Shown here: piece by piece, positions 35,291 through 49,200 of the stretch
Position numbering within the stretch: the first letter of the stretch is position 1
Layout of the letters: each line of letters opens with the position of its first letter
Assembly (NCBI GenBank): GCA_030562195.1
Contig: JAUJPP010000003.1
Coordinates: 17,825,398 to 17,889,397, forward strand
Direction: 5' to 3'
Origin: Nipponacmea schrenckii
Lineage: Eukaryota; Mollusca; Gastropoda; Lottiidae
DNA: 64,000 nt
Made by a program: the position numbers and the translations under genes
Notes under the pieces: generated by a model
The model's input: the letters and a program-made list of their open reading frames with translations, nothing else
Database searches by the model: none
What the model was told of the DNA's origin: nothing

Positions 35291-37192
35291 TTTTTCTTGT
35301 TCTTGAAAATGGGTAAAATGTATTGTAGTGGACATGATAGAAAGCTGGTTTCTTGATGTATTTTGATAAACTGGATCTGAATGTAGGTATTCATTAGAAG
35401 AATATTTATTGCCTGCCTTTGTGTTTAATTTATTATTGATGTATGTGTGTTTGTATTCACATTAACGAACCCTATTGATAATAAGAACAATACAAAATAT
35501 ATGATTTGTTGACCTTTGTTGCCTTGTAAACAAATTTACCTGTCATATAGAAATGTTAATCTTATTTTAGTTTTGAGAAAAATGAAAAAATACTTCACCC
35601 TATCACAGAGTTTCGAGATATATTTCTAAATTTAAACTCAAGAACATTTGTTATGAGTGCAATCAACATGCAATTATGGAGATTACGTCATATTATTTGA
35701 TTACATAACCCCTCCACACAACTTAGTCAATTTTACAAACTGAGATAGGCAAAAAGTTTAGCAGCATGACGATTTACTGATTTTCTTCCAAAATAAAGGC
35801 TGGATAAATCCAATTATATACAGAGTTTGTAGAAGAGGTTAGTTTTTGTCTAACAAGACAAAACAATTCAAGTTAATACTGAATAGACAGCTGACATGAA
35901 ATTAAAATTAAAAACTTTGTCCACGGGAAATAAGAACATTAAATAATACTTTATTGCAAATCATTTTTATTTGTAAAAGCTCTGTAAAATATAGATATGG
36001 ATATTAAACTTTTAAAAACGATATATATATATATAGGCATCTCTGAAAGCACAATTAAATCTAATTTAATAAACTATTTTGCATAAAAAAAGCACTCTAT
36101 CAACTCTTCAATTTTTAATTTCCCAAATTTACAGTGAAACCTCTGGAAACCAGTACCCTAGCTTGCTGATGTAATGTAAATTCCTGATTATATGTTGTCC
36201 ATGATAAAGCAATTTTAAAAGTAAAGTTCAATCATTACCAACATCATTGTGAGGCATGTGTCATGTATGAGAAAGCAGAATCGTTTTTTATCAGGGGTAT
36301 TTGAGCAAACCTCTGCAAGATCACAGATTCAAACACAAAGGAGTACAAGGATGCAGTTTGGAGGGGTTTCACTGTATTTATATTAATATTATGCAAGCTA
36401 AGTTTTACCCTATATAGAAGTCAATATTGTTTCAAGTTGTCTGAGATCTGAGCAAATTTAATGTTATATATAATAACACTATCACCTAGAAACAATTCAT
36501 CTTATTGACAATGCATTGATATGTTCTCATTACCACAAATTATATAAACACACAATCTAAACCTAATAAACAATTACAATAGCAAAATTATTTAGTTCAT
36601 TTACTTCATTTTATGTTCTTTCAAGTCCTGTTTGAATTATTGAACATGGAATTGTTATAAGCATAAAACATATGAAATATCTATACGTAGAAGAAATATA
36701 ATATACACATTAAAAAATATCTTCATCTTTGTCATTGTAAAATTGTAAATTTATCACAGTTACAGTTAAACATTATACTACACTGTTTGTTATTTAGGAC
36801 TCAGATTGTCATAGATCCAATTTATATAAACATTTCTTGACATAATTATGTTAGAATAATGTACATGTACATTGGATGTCAAATTGTAATGGAGTTATCA
36901 CCCGCAATTAAAATACATGTACAAAGAATAAAGAATATTTTATTGATTTTTGGTAAAGAATTTTGACATTGAAAACGGGAAGGCCCCATGAAAATTATGG
37001 TTACGAAAAGATAAAAATCAATAGATTTAGGTCTACCGGCAATAGATCGGGAGACAACATCCAAAAACGGTAGAAACCCGACAAAATCGGTAGATTACAC
37101 ATGTATGAATGGAACTCAAAAAGAAAAATTCATCAATCTGATATATCAAAGAATGTGATTAAAAATTATATGACATATAAAAGCGGGTTAGA
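35291..37192. other. intergenic region between renalase and ABCA
   Basis: AT-rich, with a short TATATA run near 36022-36034. No exon was recognised on either strand. The last part (about 36.7-37.19 kb) is probably 3' UTR of the ABCA gene; a candidate minus-strand poly(A) signal (TTTATT on the plus strand) lies near 36940. Confidence 0.4.
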
Positions 37193-40100
37193 TTATAGTT
37201 TAATTTTTATGAAATTATCATTGTTGATAATCTGCTCTTGTGATCCTTTCAAACTTAATCCATCGTAGCACGGGTTCATGTAGGCATATTTGCTGCTGTC
37301 TATATCAATATTTTTTGCGTAATCTCCTCTTCGTGATGTATTTGCCTTAGACGACCCTTCACTTGATGAGTCATCATCTTGAATACCGTCACTTTGATCT
37401 TTAGCGAAATTAACAAACACCTGAAACAAATCAACATTTGGATAAAACCTTGAAGTTGACTTTTCAAGGCCATAAAAATGCTGTTTAAAGACTCTTGAAT
37501 ATTATTATATATTTAATATTAGTTTAAATATATATCATGAGTATAAAAATGGTTTTCTAAAGGTATGATTCACCCAGGTAAATAAATGAATGAAAATAAA
37601 TTTATGTAGAAGAAGATAATAAGATAATATACGACACATACCTCATCTAATGAAGTTTGTGAGAGAGAATACTCTAAAATGTCTTTCTGTGTCTGTAACC
37701 TTTCTAACATAGAGAATATATCTGCAACACAGCTTGATTCTCGTGGTATATCAAACTGTACTACTTCTGATGTCTCCTCCTATAAACAACAAATTATTAT
37801 CAACAAACATATTCCCTTTCACCACCTACAGAGGGACAAAATTTTGTTGCTCAGTAAATCTTTTTTAAATACTTATCCCCTTTCCCCAATTCCACGATAA
37901 CCCCCATTTAAATATTATCCCTTTCAAAATATGACATGTCCTTAAGACTAAGCCATGGTCAGCACAGCCTTCAGTACAAACTTTTCAACACATATTCTGT
38001 GGTGTGTGCAGCAGAAGGCAAATTATCCAAGTTATATACAACTTAAAACAATTCTGACTTACTTTGATTTGTGTACCAGGGAACTGGTTCATAAAAGCTT
38101 GTATAATAGCTATCTTATTACTACTGAGACCGGGAACATTTATTCTTACAATATAACCATCACCAAACCTTAAATATACAAATCAGATAATATAATAACA
38201 AATTTCAATAACATTTACCATTTAAAATAAGGTAATTTTATATAAGGTAATACAATAACACCATATTAAAGATAATGCAACCCTTGTAAAGGTAATACAA
38301 TAGAAATATATTTAAAGTAATACAATAACACCATAAAGAAAGTTAATATAAATATTGTAATCAATCATATAATAAGATATCCAATTCTGTGTCAGACTCG
38401 AATTCACTTGGCCAGAGGGGTAACGTAATAAAACTTGGGAAACTCACTTATTTTTAAGATGCTGTGGACTGCCTAGACATTTTAGTTGTCCATTGACCAT
38501 GATGGCTAATCTAGAACAGAGATGGTCACACTCATCCATACTATGTGAAGTTAACACCACAGATTGTCCCTGTCTTGTGGCATGGTGTATTGTTTTCCAG
38601 GCTAGACGTCGTGTTCCAGGATCCATACCAGTTGTTGGTTCATCCTAAACAAAGAATATCTAATAAAAGGCATTGACTAAAATATTACAATTGTCAAATT
38701 ATAATCTCACAATATTTGATCTCTCCTCTAGTACTTTTGCTATCCTGTTTTCGACCATCATTGTCTCAATTCAACAAAAAAGAAGAGAAAAGATGTCACT
38801 GGATAAGTAAGGAAACATACCAAGAATAAAATGTCTGGTTCTCCTATCATAGCTATAGCTAATGATACCTTCCGTTTGTTACCACCACTATATGTTTTGA
38901 TAGCTTTCTTAGCATACGTATTTAACTTGAGTTTGTTTATCAAGTCTTGAACCATCTAGAAGTAAAGACAACATATAAATAAACTGTAAGGTGTTAACAA
39001 TTATATATATATATACATATATTATTTCATTTATATAACACAAATCTATTTATATATATGTTAATTATATAATATGATTAAATGAATTGCAATATTTGTT
39101 CCAAGATAAAAAGAACTTACAGAAGTAGCATTTGACCCTGTATAACCTTTAACTCGGGCATAAAATAATAACAATTCTTCAGCTGATAAGAATTCATCTA
39201 AACCACCATATTGAGGACAGTATCCAATATTCTTCAAGATGTCTCCATTTTTACCATTTCCATTACCACACAATCTGTAGAGAAAAACAAATATTACTTG
39301 ACGCAAATGGCAACTTTGCTTTTGCTCAAATCTATTCATATAGCCAATATATATGAAGCCATGGCTAAATTTGATGATTGGCAAATGTCTCCCAAGCCTC
39401 ATTTCATTTTCCATGTATCATTGTAAAATGACAAAAACAAAGTTATCTCATCCATGTAGGTTAAAAACAGATGCTCACATAATTCAAAAAGAATACATAC
39501 TGTTTTCCATGAAGTGTTGCTGATCCAAGTGATGGAGTTAGTTCCCCTGTTAACATTCTAAATGATGTTGTCTTTCCTGCTCCATTTACTCCTAACAATC
39601 CAAAACACTGAAAATATATCATAACATAACTTACAAAATAGGCATTATAAATCATAGGACTACTGTAATATGATTCACTTTGAATTGAGTGAATAATATA
39701 CAGTACAGTATAAGAAAAAAGTTTAATGATTTAGTATAAAAAATAATACAACATAGTATAATAACACTATAATACAGAGTTATATAACTTTCCCTTATAT
39801 ATCCTTATAAATTATACTTACTTCACCATGATGTACACCAAAACTAATATTATCAACAGCTAAAAATTTATGCAATCCTCTTCGGAAAATCTGAAAATTT
39901 AGATGGTTATTCAATCTAATTAGTACATTTAAGTCTTCCTTATCATCTTCACATCAACTCTATATTAATTTTGCCTTGTTACCTTCTTTAAAGAATTTTT
40001 TTTTCATGATCCAAATTCAAGCATCCTTTTGCTCAGATCAGAGTGTGAGTCAATATAAAATAATTTGAACCGCTCCTAAAGATTGCTGAATTGACATAAA

Positions 40101-40229
40101 ACAAGACCTACCTTAGTTAGTCTATTGACAACAAAGATGTCTTCATTATTTTGACCTTGACTTATTCTATCAGATTCACATTGCACATCTTCTTCTTTAT
40201 CATAATCACCCAACATTTCACGACTCACT
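37193..40229 (-). other. ABCA block: NBD2 and C-terminal tail
   Basis: Exons: 40112-40229, 39832-39890, 39501-39607, 39121-39274, 38821-38955, 38448-38644, 38063-38168, 37642-37779 and 37193-37420. Walker A is GVNGAGKTT and the Q-loop is [11 protein letters not shown]. The signature is [15 protein letters not shown], Walker B is DILFL joined to DEPTTGMDP across an intron, and the H-loop is [12 protein letters not shown]. All catalytic motifs of an active site are present. The tail continues with the ABCA regulatory segment ([13 protein letters not shown]), then [16 protein letters not shown], an acidic/Ser-rich stretch and a TAA at 37193-37195. Exons 37642-37779 and 37193-37420 join in phase 0. 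Confidence 0.93.
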
Positions 40230-43200
40230 CTATAAATATATTAGTTTATATACTGATTCATCAAACAACCACAGTCATATAGCTTACAACCATAGTTTGA
40301 TGGCTTTCAACCATAGTTTGATGGCTTTCAACCAGAGTTTGATGGCTTACAACCATAGTTGGATGGCTTACAACCATAGTTTGAGGCTTACAACCATAGT
40401 TTGATGGCTTACAACCATAGTTTGATGGCTTACAACCATAGTTTGATGGCTTACAACCATAGTTTGATGGCTTACAACCATAGTTTGAGGCTTACAACCA
40501 TAGTTTGATGGATTACAACCACAGTTTGGTGGATTACAACCACAGTTTGGTGGATTACAACCACAGTTTGATGGCTTACAACCAAGTTTGATGGCTTACA
40601 ACCATATTTTGATGGCTTACAAACCCCAGCCTTTATACAACCCCAGTTTGATGGATTACACCCAGTTTGGTGGATTACAACCACAGTTTGGTGGTTTACA
40701 ACCATATTTTGATGGCTTATCACCACAGCCTTACCAACACAGTTTGATGGCTTACCCAACACAACCAAAATTTGGGAAAAAAGGCTTAAAATACCACAAT
40801 TTAATGGCTTACAAAACAGTTTGATGGCTTAAAAAATTGATGGCTTACAACCACAGTTTTGCATGGCTTACTATACCACATTTTGATGGCTTACTATAAC
40901 ATTTTGATGGCTTACAACCACCGTTTGATACCTTACAACCCTAGTTTGCTGACTTATAACCATAGTTCGATGGTTTACAACCATAGTTTGATGATTTACA
41001 ACCAAAGTTTAATGCTAACAACCAAAAATTTCATTGTAGTTACAAAAACATTTTGGGTTTGATGGGGTTTTACAAACCATAGGTTTTTGATGGTTTACAG
41101 CCATAGTTTGATGATTTACAACCATAGTTTGGTGGTTTACAACCAAAGTTTAATAGCTAACAATCGCAGATAATTTCATTGTAGTAGACAGATAAGTATT
41201 TGAGGTATGGTGTCCATGAAGAGTTAGAATATATCAAAGCCATGCAGTATTTGATTGCTATGAAACATGATATTACGTACCTGTCAGTAGTCTCTGGTTT
41301 ATACTCAATCACTACAGTGATGCAGAAAAACACAACTCCTTGGATAGCCAGAGCAATTAAATTCCACGCCAGTAAATCAAAACTGAAGGGATCAACATAG
41401 ACATCATCGCCATATCGTATAAAAACTTTATACTTAAAGTAATTGGTACTGAGGTTAATAAGTCCTTGACATAAACTGTATTGAGGGAAGATCAGGAACA
41501 CATATTGTAATGCATTAACAGCCAATTCAACTTGCTGTAATAAAAACAGAAATCATATTAAATTTCAATTAATTTAAGACTATCTGATCAAATGAAAATG
41601 CATTAAGTCCTTATATGATAGGCTTCAAGATAAAAAAAACAAACAAAAAATGCTGTAAGTAATTCATCATTCACATATTTCAGCAACCATTTAACTTTTT
41701 TACTTAATATTTTAGATAATCATAAAACTGAATTCAAGGATTCTTAAACCAAATTTGCCTTTTTCATTAAATATGTAAAAATACTACTTTATTTTGGAAA
41801 ACTGAATGTTATGAAATTTGGTACTCACTGGTAAGTGATTAAACAACAAGAGACATAGTAACGTAACCACAGTTATTACACCCAAAAACATATTGATACA
41901 GAATAAAACTAGATAGGCAGCAGAACCAGTCTTAAATAACTTCAACGTAGAATACATAATTGGCAATATGGCAAAACTGAAATACATAAAGAGTAATTTT
42001 AATTTCTTTAGAGCAAAGACATAATGTTGAGTGCCATGAGGGAAATTTTGCATGAAGAGTATCATTTATCTGTCAATTTCTTATCATTTATCAGATTCTA
42101 TATGAAGTTTTCACTTCAGGTTAACAGACAACCTGCATGATTAGATTCTATATGAAGTTATCACCTCAGGTTAACAGACAATCTGAATGATTAGATTCTA
42201 TATGTAGTTTTCACTTCAGGTTAACAGACAACCTGCATGATTAGATTCTATATGTAGTTTTCACTTCAGGTTAACAGACAACCTGAATGATTAGATTCTA
42301 TATGAAGTTATCAACTCAGGTTAACAGACAATCTGAATGATTAGATTATATATGTAGTTATCATTTCAGGTTAACAGATAACCTGAATGATTAGATTCTA
42401 TATGAAGTTATCAACTCAGGTTAACAGACAATCTGAATGATTAGATTCTATATGTAGTTATCATTTCATGTAAACAGATAACCTGAATGATTAGATTCTA
42501 TATGTAGTTTTCACCTCAGGTTAACAGATAACCTGAATGATTAGATTCTATATGTAGTTATCATTTCAGGTTAACAGAAATCTGAATGATTAGATGCTAT
42601 ATGTAGCGGCCGCAGGTGCCGATCTAGGTGGTAGTAGCAAATATTATAATATATAACAATTAATTATATATATAATATATGTTATCACCTCAGGTTAACA
42701 GACAACCAGAATGATTTGATTCTATATGTAGTTTTCACTTCAGGTTAACAGACAACCTAAATGATTAGATTCTATATGTAGTTTTCACTTCAGGTTAACA
42801 GAAAACCTGAATGATTAGACACTTGTTGTCACCATTAAAAATCTTGGCTGTTTTTAATATACAGGAGTATACTAAATGCAAATACATACCCAAATAGTAC
42901 AAGTAGAGCAGTAAAACCAGCTAGATTGTTTCTGAGATAATAGGCTTCTGGTTGAAATATACAGATGATAATAACAGCACATAACACTGATATCATATAG
43001 ACAAACTACAATTATAGATATATTTATATACGGTATATATATGATATTCCATGTAAATATTGAAATGAAATGAAAGGGAGTGTACTGTCCTACATTAAGT
43101 CTGATTTTGTAATGCCATTCATTGAAACATGAAATAACTTAAAACAATAAACCAAAGGTTATTAAAACTTACGAAATCCCAAGTGAATGTTGCTAACCAA

Positions 43201-46200
43201 TAAAAGATGGGTCCAACACCACTTATTGATTGGATATGTTTCTCATTATTTAAGCGTTCTCCTATAGATATCAATATCAAACCACTAGGTACAAAACAGA
43301 AAGCCATTAATACTATAATTGATATGCCAGCATCAGCTGCATTCTGTTCCCTGAAAATAACATGGTAATTCAGTAATTTAGAGAAATTATTCAAATAATC
43401 TAGAGAAATGTAGTTCCTTCATGAAGACTTTAAGAATTAAGAGCCTACTCATATTCAATGGATAGTACAAAAAAGTAAGCAAATGAGCAGTGGTAGTTTG
43501 ATACAGTGTGCCTTTGATAAAATATGATGTATCCACATTATCCAATGCCGACAAATAAGTAAAAAACAACTTACAGTAAATCAGATGACAACGGTTGTAG
43601 TTTTGATGGTAATGGATGATTGTATACACTTATTCCTGTTAATAACAATACAAAATATATTAGGGCAGTCAATAACACCATGTAACATAACATATCATTA
43701 TAACACGTTCAACAACTTACAGGATTGATTTATAATAACACCCATTCAATAATAATTTGAAGGTTGAAGCACAACAATAAAAATTGACTTAATAATAATT
43801 ATAATTGACTTCCTAGTCGTAGTATTTTCTACTGGACCACAATAGATAGCTGTTTCATTAGCAGTGATGAACTTGGTTTTGAAACATAATGATACATAAT
43901 GATGGTTGTTGACAGACATTTGCCAAAAAGATAATAATAATAATAAAAAACATACCATAGTCAGCTATCTGTTCTGTTGTTAGTTTAGAACGTAGTAACA
44001 TGTTGCTGTAAGCATTTCTAAAAGCAGGCATAGCATGATAACCCTTATTGTTGAACCAGACCCTTACTGTTTGCTCTTCATTGGAAGTCTCAAACGACCA
44101 GCCACCATATCTGAAATGATCAATGCAATGAAGTATTGAGCAAATTCTTCTGTTATTGTTCTCAAATTATTTGGTAATATCTGATTCAATCACAGACATA
44201 AAAATCAAATTATATTGATAAACTTATAAGAAGGCTAGCTATCTTAAACCAATAGCTGATGAAACCAATTTTGATGATGTAAGACTCTAAAAGCCGAGAC
44301 TCACCTCTGTTCAATAAAATCTGAGAAACTATTTAGTAGGTAATCATCAATATCATAACCATTTAATTTCTGTAGGTAGTCATCTGACATCATCTTTAAT
44401 TGACTGGGAGCTGTAGTTGTTGATTTTTGATCACAGACATGTTGGTAGTTAGAACAAGTACAACTAGCTAATGTGTTGTTACTGGACATAAACTGATGTG
44501 TTAAATCATCCTCAGATAAACATGTAAAGCCACTGAAATAATAGGATATAGTTTATATCAGGGAACTATTACTGGATTTGAAATTCTTTCTATATTTTAG
44601 ACTTAAGGATTGCTGTTTCAAAATAATGGATTAGAATCTCGAAGTGCTTTTTTATTTGAATTTAAATGTTTTTGATGTTCACTGTAAAATTATAAAAGAA
44701 ATATTAAATTTGTTTGGTTGTTTATCATACCTGGGTTGAAATTTTTTCATACAAGTCGTTCCTACCCCTGGGGCATTGATTAAACTTCTGCTCATTCTCT
44801 CTGTAGTCGGACTTAAAATATCATCTCTACAATTACACAGTTATTCAAACATTGAGTATCAAATAATTATATTCTCATATTGAACAACTTCTTCTTAGAA
44901 GAAGGTACATTTATCTAGACATACCCGTTACCTCTTTGTCTTGTAGTTGTGCTGATAGTACATCATGAGAACTTGCGCTAACACTGGACTGTGTTCTGTG
45001 AAACTCACAGAAAGTATCAGCCTAACAATCCAGTGAGTGTTCACATTAACATTTGTCATGCAGATTTTAGTTAATTTTAGTGAATGATGTTATGAGAGAA
45101 ACTCACCAAGCACTGTTAATCATTCAAAAATGAATAAATAAAACCTAAGATCCTTATTTGTACCTACTTGTAAAACATGAAGCTATTGGGTCCATACAGG
45201 GTTGGTGTCATTAACAAATTTGGAAGAATAAATTTCTCAGGGCGTATTCTAGAAAACCCAACTGCTGCCAATAACAAGATGACTGGTAATACTAATACGG
45301 ATATCAACATTCTCCAGTCTCTTCTGTAATGATGGAACCGTTTTAATAAAAATGCTCCTAATTGATGGAAACTCAAGCCACATCCAGATTTACGAGTTTC
45401 TTTTCCTGTCTTTATATCGACTAAGTGAGTATCTGAAATGAGGAGTACAAACATCTATACATCTAGACCAGGCTGAAGTCACTTTTCAACCATCTCTCAT
45501 AATCATTCTCTTAATTTCTTTTTTACAAACTATTTACTCATTTACTTCTGCAAAAAATACATTTACTCTTTATTAACATCTTTAGATTTTCTAGAAAGAA
45601 AAAGGGAGTAAATAGCAATCAGGGTGTCCTAGGAAATGCAGAAGCCGATTTGTTCACTTTCTGAACATGGAATTCAATAGGTAGATATCTGAAAGTTCTA
45701 AAACATAGACTGACTATCTTTGCTGACATGGTAAACTATGTGGCATTTCATGTTTTTGATTAACAAATGATTTTCCTTTAAACATAATTGTGGTATGAAA
45801 AAAACAAGACAACAACAACAAGCAATTGGAAATTACTGCAACACTACACAAACATCACATAAAATATTGATTAGGTATATAAGTATAAAGATATTAAAAA
45901 GAGATAAAAGATAAGAGGTAAAAGAAAATCAATTTTATCTCATTATTTAAAATCAGGCTTTTCAAAAATAAAAATTAGTCTTGGCAAACCTTTATCATTG
46001 TGATATATCTAGAAGGAATTTTTACTCAAATATAAGTTAAAACAAGGTCAAACATTTATAACAAAAGATGCCAATTAACCACAAAGCAACAAAAACACAG
46101 GGTAAAAAATGGGAGAGATTAGAATAATTTACCTTCAATTTCCACTGGTAAGAAAGTACTACTACTACTCACTATGTGTTAGAAATGAATATGTTAATAA

Positions 46201-49200
46201 TGTTAAACTTATAGAATTATGGTCAAGTCATTGTTCACTGTTCAACAAACAATGTGCTTAAGTTTTGGTATTAGTTGATGCATTTTCTTACTAATGTTCT
46301 GACCAGTTACATGTTAGGTTGATAGAAATTGAAGTTAATCTATGTATACAATTTTTCCTGAAAAATCTGTATGTCATAATCCCTCATAAATATCCTGTAC
46401 CCACCTGAACTATTATCTGAAGTAGAATCACTGTCTTTAGAGTTGGATCGTGACCGTTTTCTCAAGTCTTCTTTCAATGTGACACTGCTTAGTTCTTCCC
46501 CTCTATCCACTATAGTAGTTACTTTAAGGAATACCTGTAAACAGACCACAGAGTTTAAAGAACTAGATAAAATTACTGCAAATTTTTCATTTTTTTACAT
46601 CCTTCTATTACTTATAAAAAATGTGATCATTAACTATTGAAGTGTTTCTGAAAAAGAAATTTAGCCGAAACGTTAGACGAAAGAACAAAACTATATATTT
46701 TCAATTGTTTTCCTTAATTTGTGGGAATTTGTGATATAATAGAATATACTCTATTTGATGCATTACATGACTTGACAGTGATAAAATATGGAAGATGACG
46801 AAACCACAGCGATCCATATAAAAAAAGGAACTCCACAGAATTAATCAGAATACATTTCAACCTTTTAAAGCTTAACTTAGGGTTGAAAGGGTTAAAAAGG
46901 TTAAATATATAAAAAAATACCTCCTCTAAAGTTGCATCAGAGACTCCATAACTAGCTATCTTCAACTGTTGTTTATTCTCATCTAGACTGGTAAAGAACT
47001 CCTGCCATGAAGAAGTTACTGAATCTTTAGGTAGTTTAAATTCTAATTCTGTACCAATATCCTCTGATAGTACAGCATTAGGATGATAGTGGTTGATAAA
47101 GTCTTCTACTGTAGATGTACTACATGGATCTGTTAAAAGATTATATAACATGTGTTATGTTGGTTAGTTTGAAAAGACAACTGACAGGCAGCCATTTATT
47201 TCAACTATTAAAAATGTAGTCCAAGAGGAATTGTGAATAGTATAATCTAATCCTTAGCATTCTTGCAAGTATAGTAGCAGTCAAATTCATGAATAAAACT
47301 TACTATCAGTTACATCTTTAGAGCCAGACTGAAATAAAAAGATCCAATGTCAATCAAATATAACAATAGTTATAGGAGTCCATCACAATTACAAAGATAC
47401 ATACAGCATAAACATAGTCAGTAAATTTTAGGCTAGTTGAAAAAAGTGTATTAAAACTCCTAGAAGCACTGGCCAAGATCACAAATATAAAATCTACTTC
47501 ATAAAAATAAGATGGAGCTGGTTTAAAATAGTAAATATTAAGCATTAGACATAAACCTGTTGTAAATAAAACTCATCAATTGTAAAATGAAGTTAGAAGA
47601 CTTACTGGTGAGGGAAGTTGTTTTTCTAATGTGAGAGATAAACCTCCTCCAATACATGATTTTAAAAACACCGGTGAACCAGAGCATAAGAGTTTCCCAG
47701 TATGTAATATAGCAACACGATCTCCTATCATATCAGCTTCATCAAGATGATGAGTTGATACCAATACAGTACGTCCTGAAATCAATCATTTATCTTCATT
47801 CTTAAATTCAATGTTATGTTTACACCCCCCTCTTCAACAAAGATATCATTCAGCATGAACATATATTAATGCAATTCTCAAGGTGGTAGCTTTAAAAACT
47901 ATTGGTAAAATAATCTTCGTTCTAATGCATGTCTGCTTGTTGAAGAGTATTAGATATTGAAGGAAAGACTGCTGAAATATTATCTCTGAACCATCAGGAA
48001 GAGACGTTGCTATCTATATCTGATATTGATTTAACATGACCTAAAAAATCATAATGAATATTTACCTAGTTTATGTTTCAAGATAAGATTCCAAATATTT
48101 TTTCTAGCATAAGGATCAACCCCACTGGTAGGTTCATCCAATACAATAGCTCTTGACTGACCAACAAACGCCATAGCTACACATAATCTTCTCTGCATAC
48201 CACCTGATAAATTCTTACCCTGGACATTTCGAACATGCCATAAATCTACATCTTTTAGTAAACTGAAATGTTTAATAGTGTTTATGAATGATTATGTTAT
48301 TTCAATCACATTCCCAGATACCAAATAAAGATAAAAAAAGAAACTAAGAAACAAGTGTAGTTTACATTTTACAATAATAAAAACTAAGGTTCACAAAGGA
48401 TCCTTTTTCAACCAGCTTGTCTTTTGCAAAACCTCTTGCAATCGATCTGCACTGGATTTTTTGAACCCTAATTTTCACACTGACCAAGATTAGAGCCCAA
48501 GACCTCCATTTTTTCTGCAGTAAGCAAGCAAATGATGTCTTGTATAAAACCAAACATCGTACTGACTCTGCTCAAAAAAATTCAACTCACTCAGTAATTT
48601 CTTTTTTTGAAGAATTTTCTGATTTCACACCAGCGTAAAATTCCATATGTTCTAATACTGTCATACTGAAAAATATAAATATTGCTTGACATTCAGTTAA
48701 TATGCTTGAATTTATCCAAAGCTTTCTTTCTCTTTTAAAATTTTAGGAACAAAACAATTTTTTGGCATGTCACACCTGTAAATCAAGAACATGAACAAGC
48801 AATGACATTGAATGAAGGTAATTTTACTATAGATTAGAACCAAATTTATTTAAAACACACTTACAAGTCAAAGATAGAGTTATGTTGTGGACATATACCC
48901 AGTAAACCGGTAGTGCTACCTGGATAATTACCATAAATATCAACATCTCCTGAAGTTGGATTTAACACACCTGTAATCATATTCCTAAAATAACAAAATT
49001 AGACAATTTTAGTTTTTACACCATCTTTCATTAATATAGCAAGTTAGGCTAAAAATTAGTTTGAGTGGATAACCTTCAAACTATATCTCAAATTCTGTAG
49101 GTTTTTAAATGTTTAAAACTATATAAAACTTACATGGTAGTAGTCTTTGCAGCACCATTATGACCAAGCAAAGCAGTAACTTGGTTTTCATACAGAGTCA

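Noticed and set aside
40472..41062. ORFs of 67-98 codons on both strands
   Set aside because: They are translations of the 21-bp minisatellite.
42066..42830. Possible CRISPR array
   Set aside because: Units are contiguous tandem repeats without unique spacers, in a eukaryotic intron.
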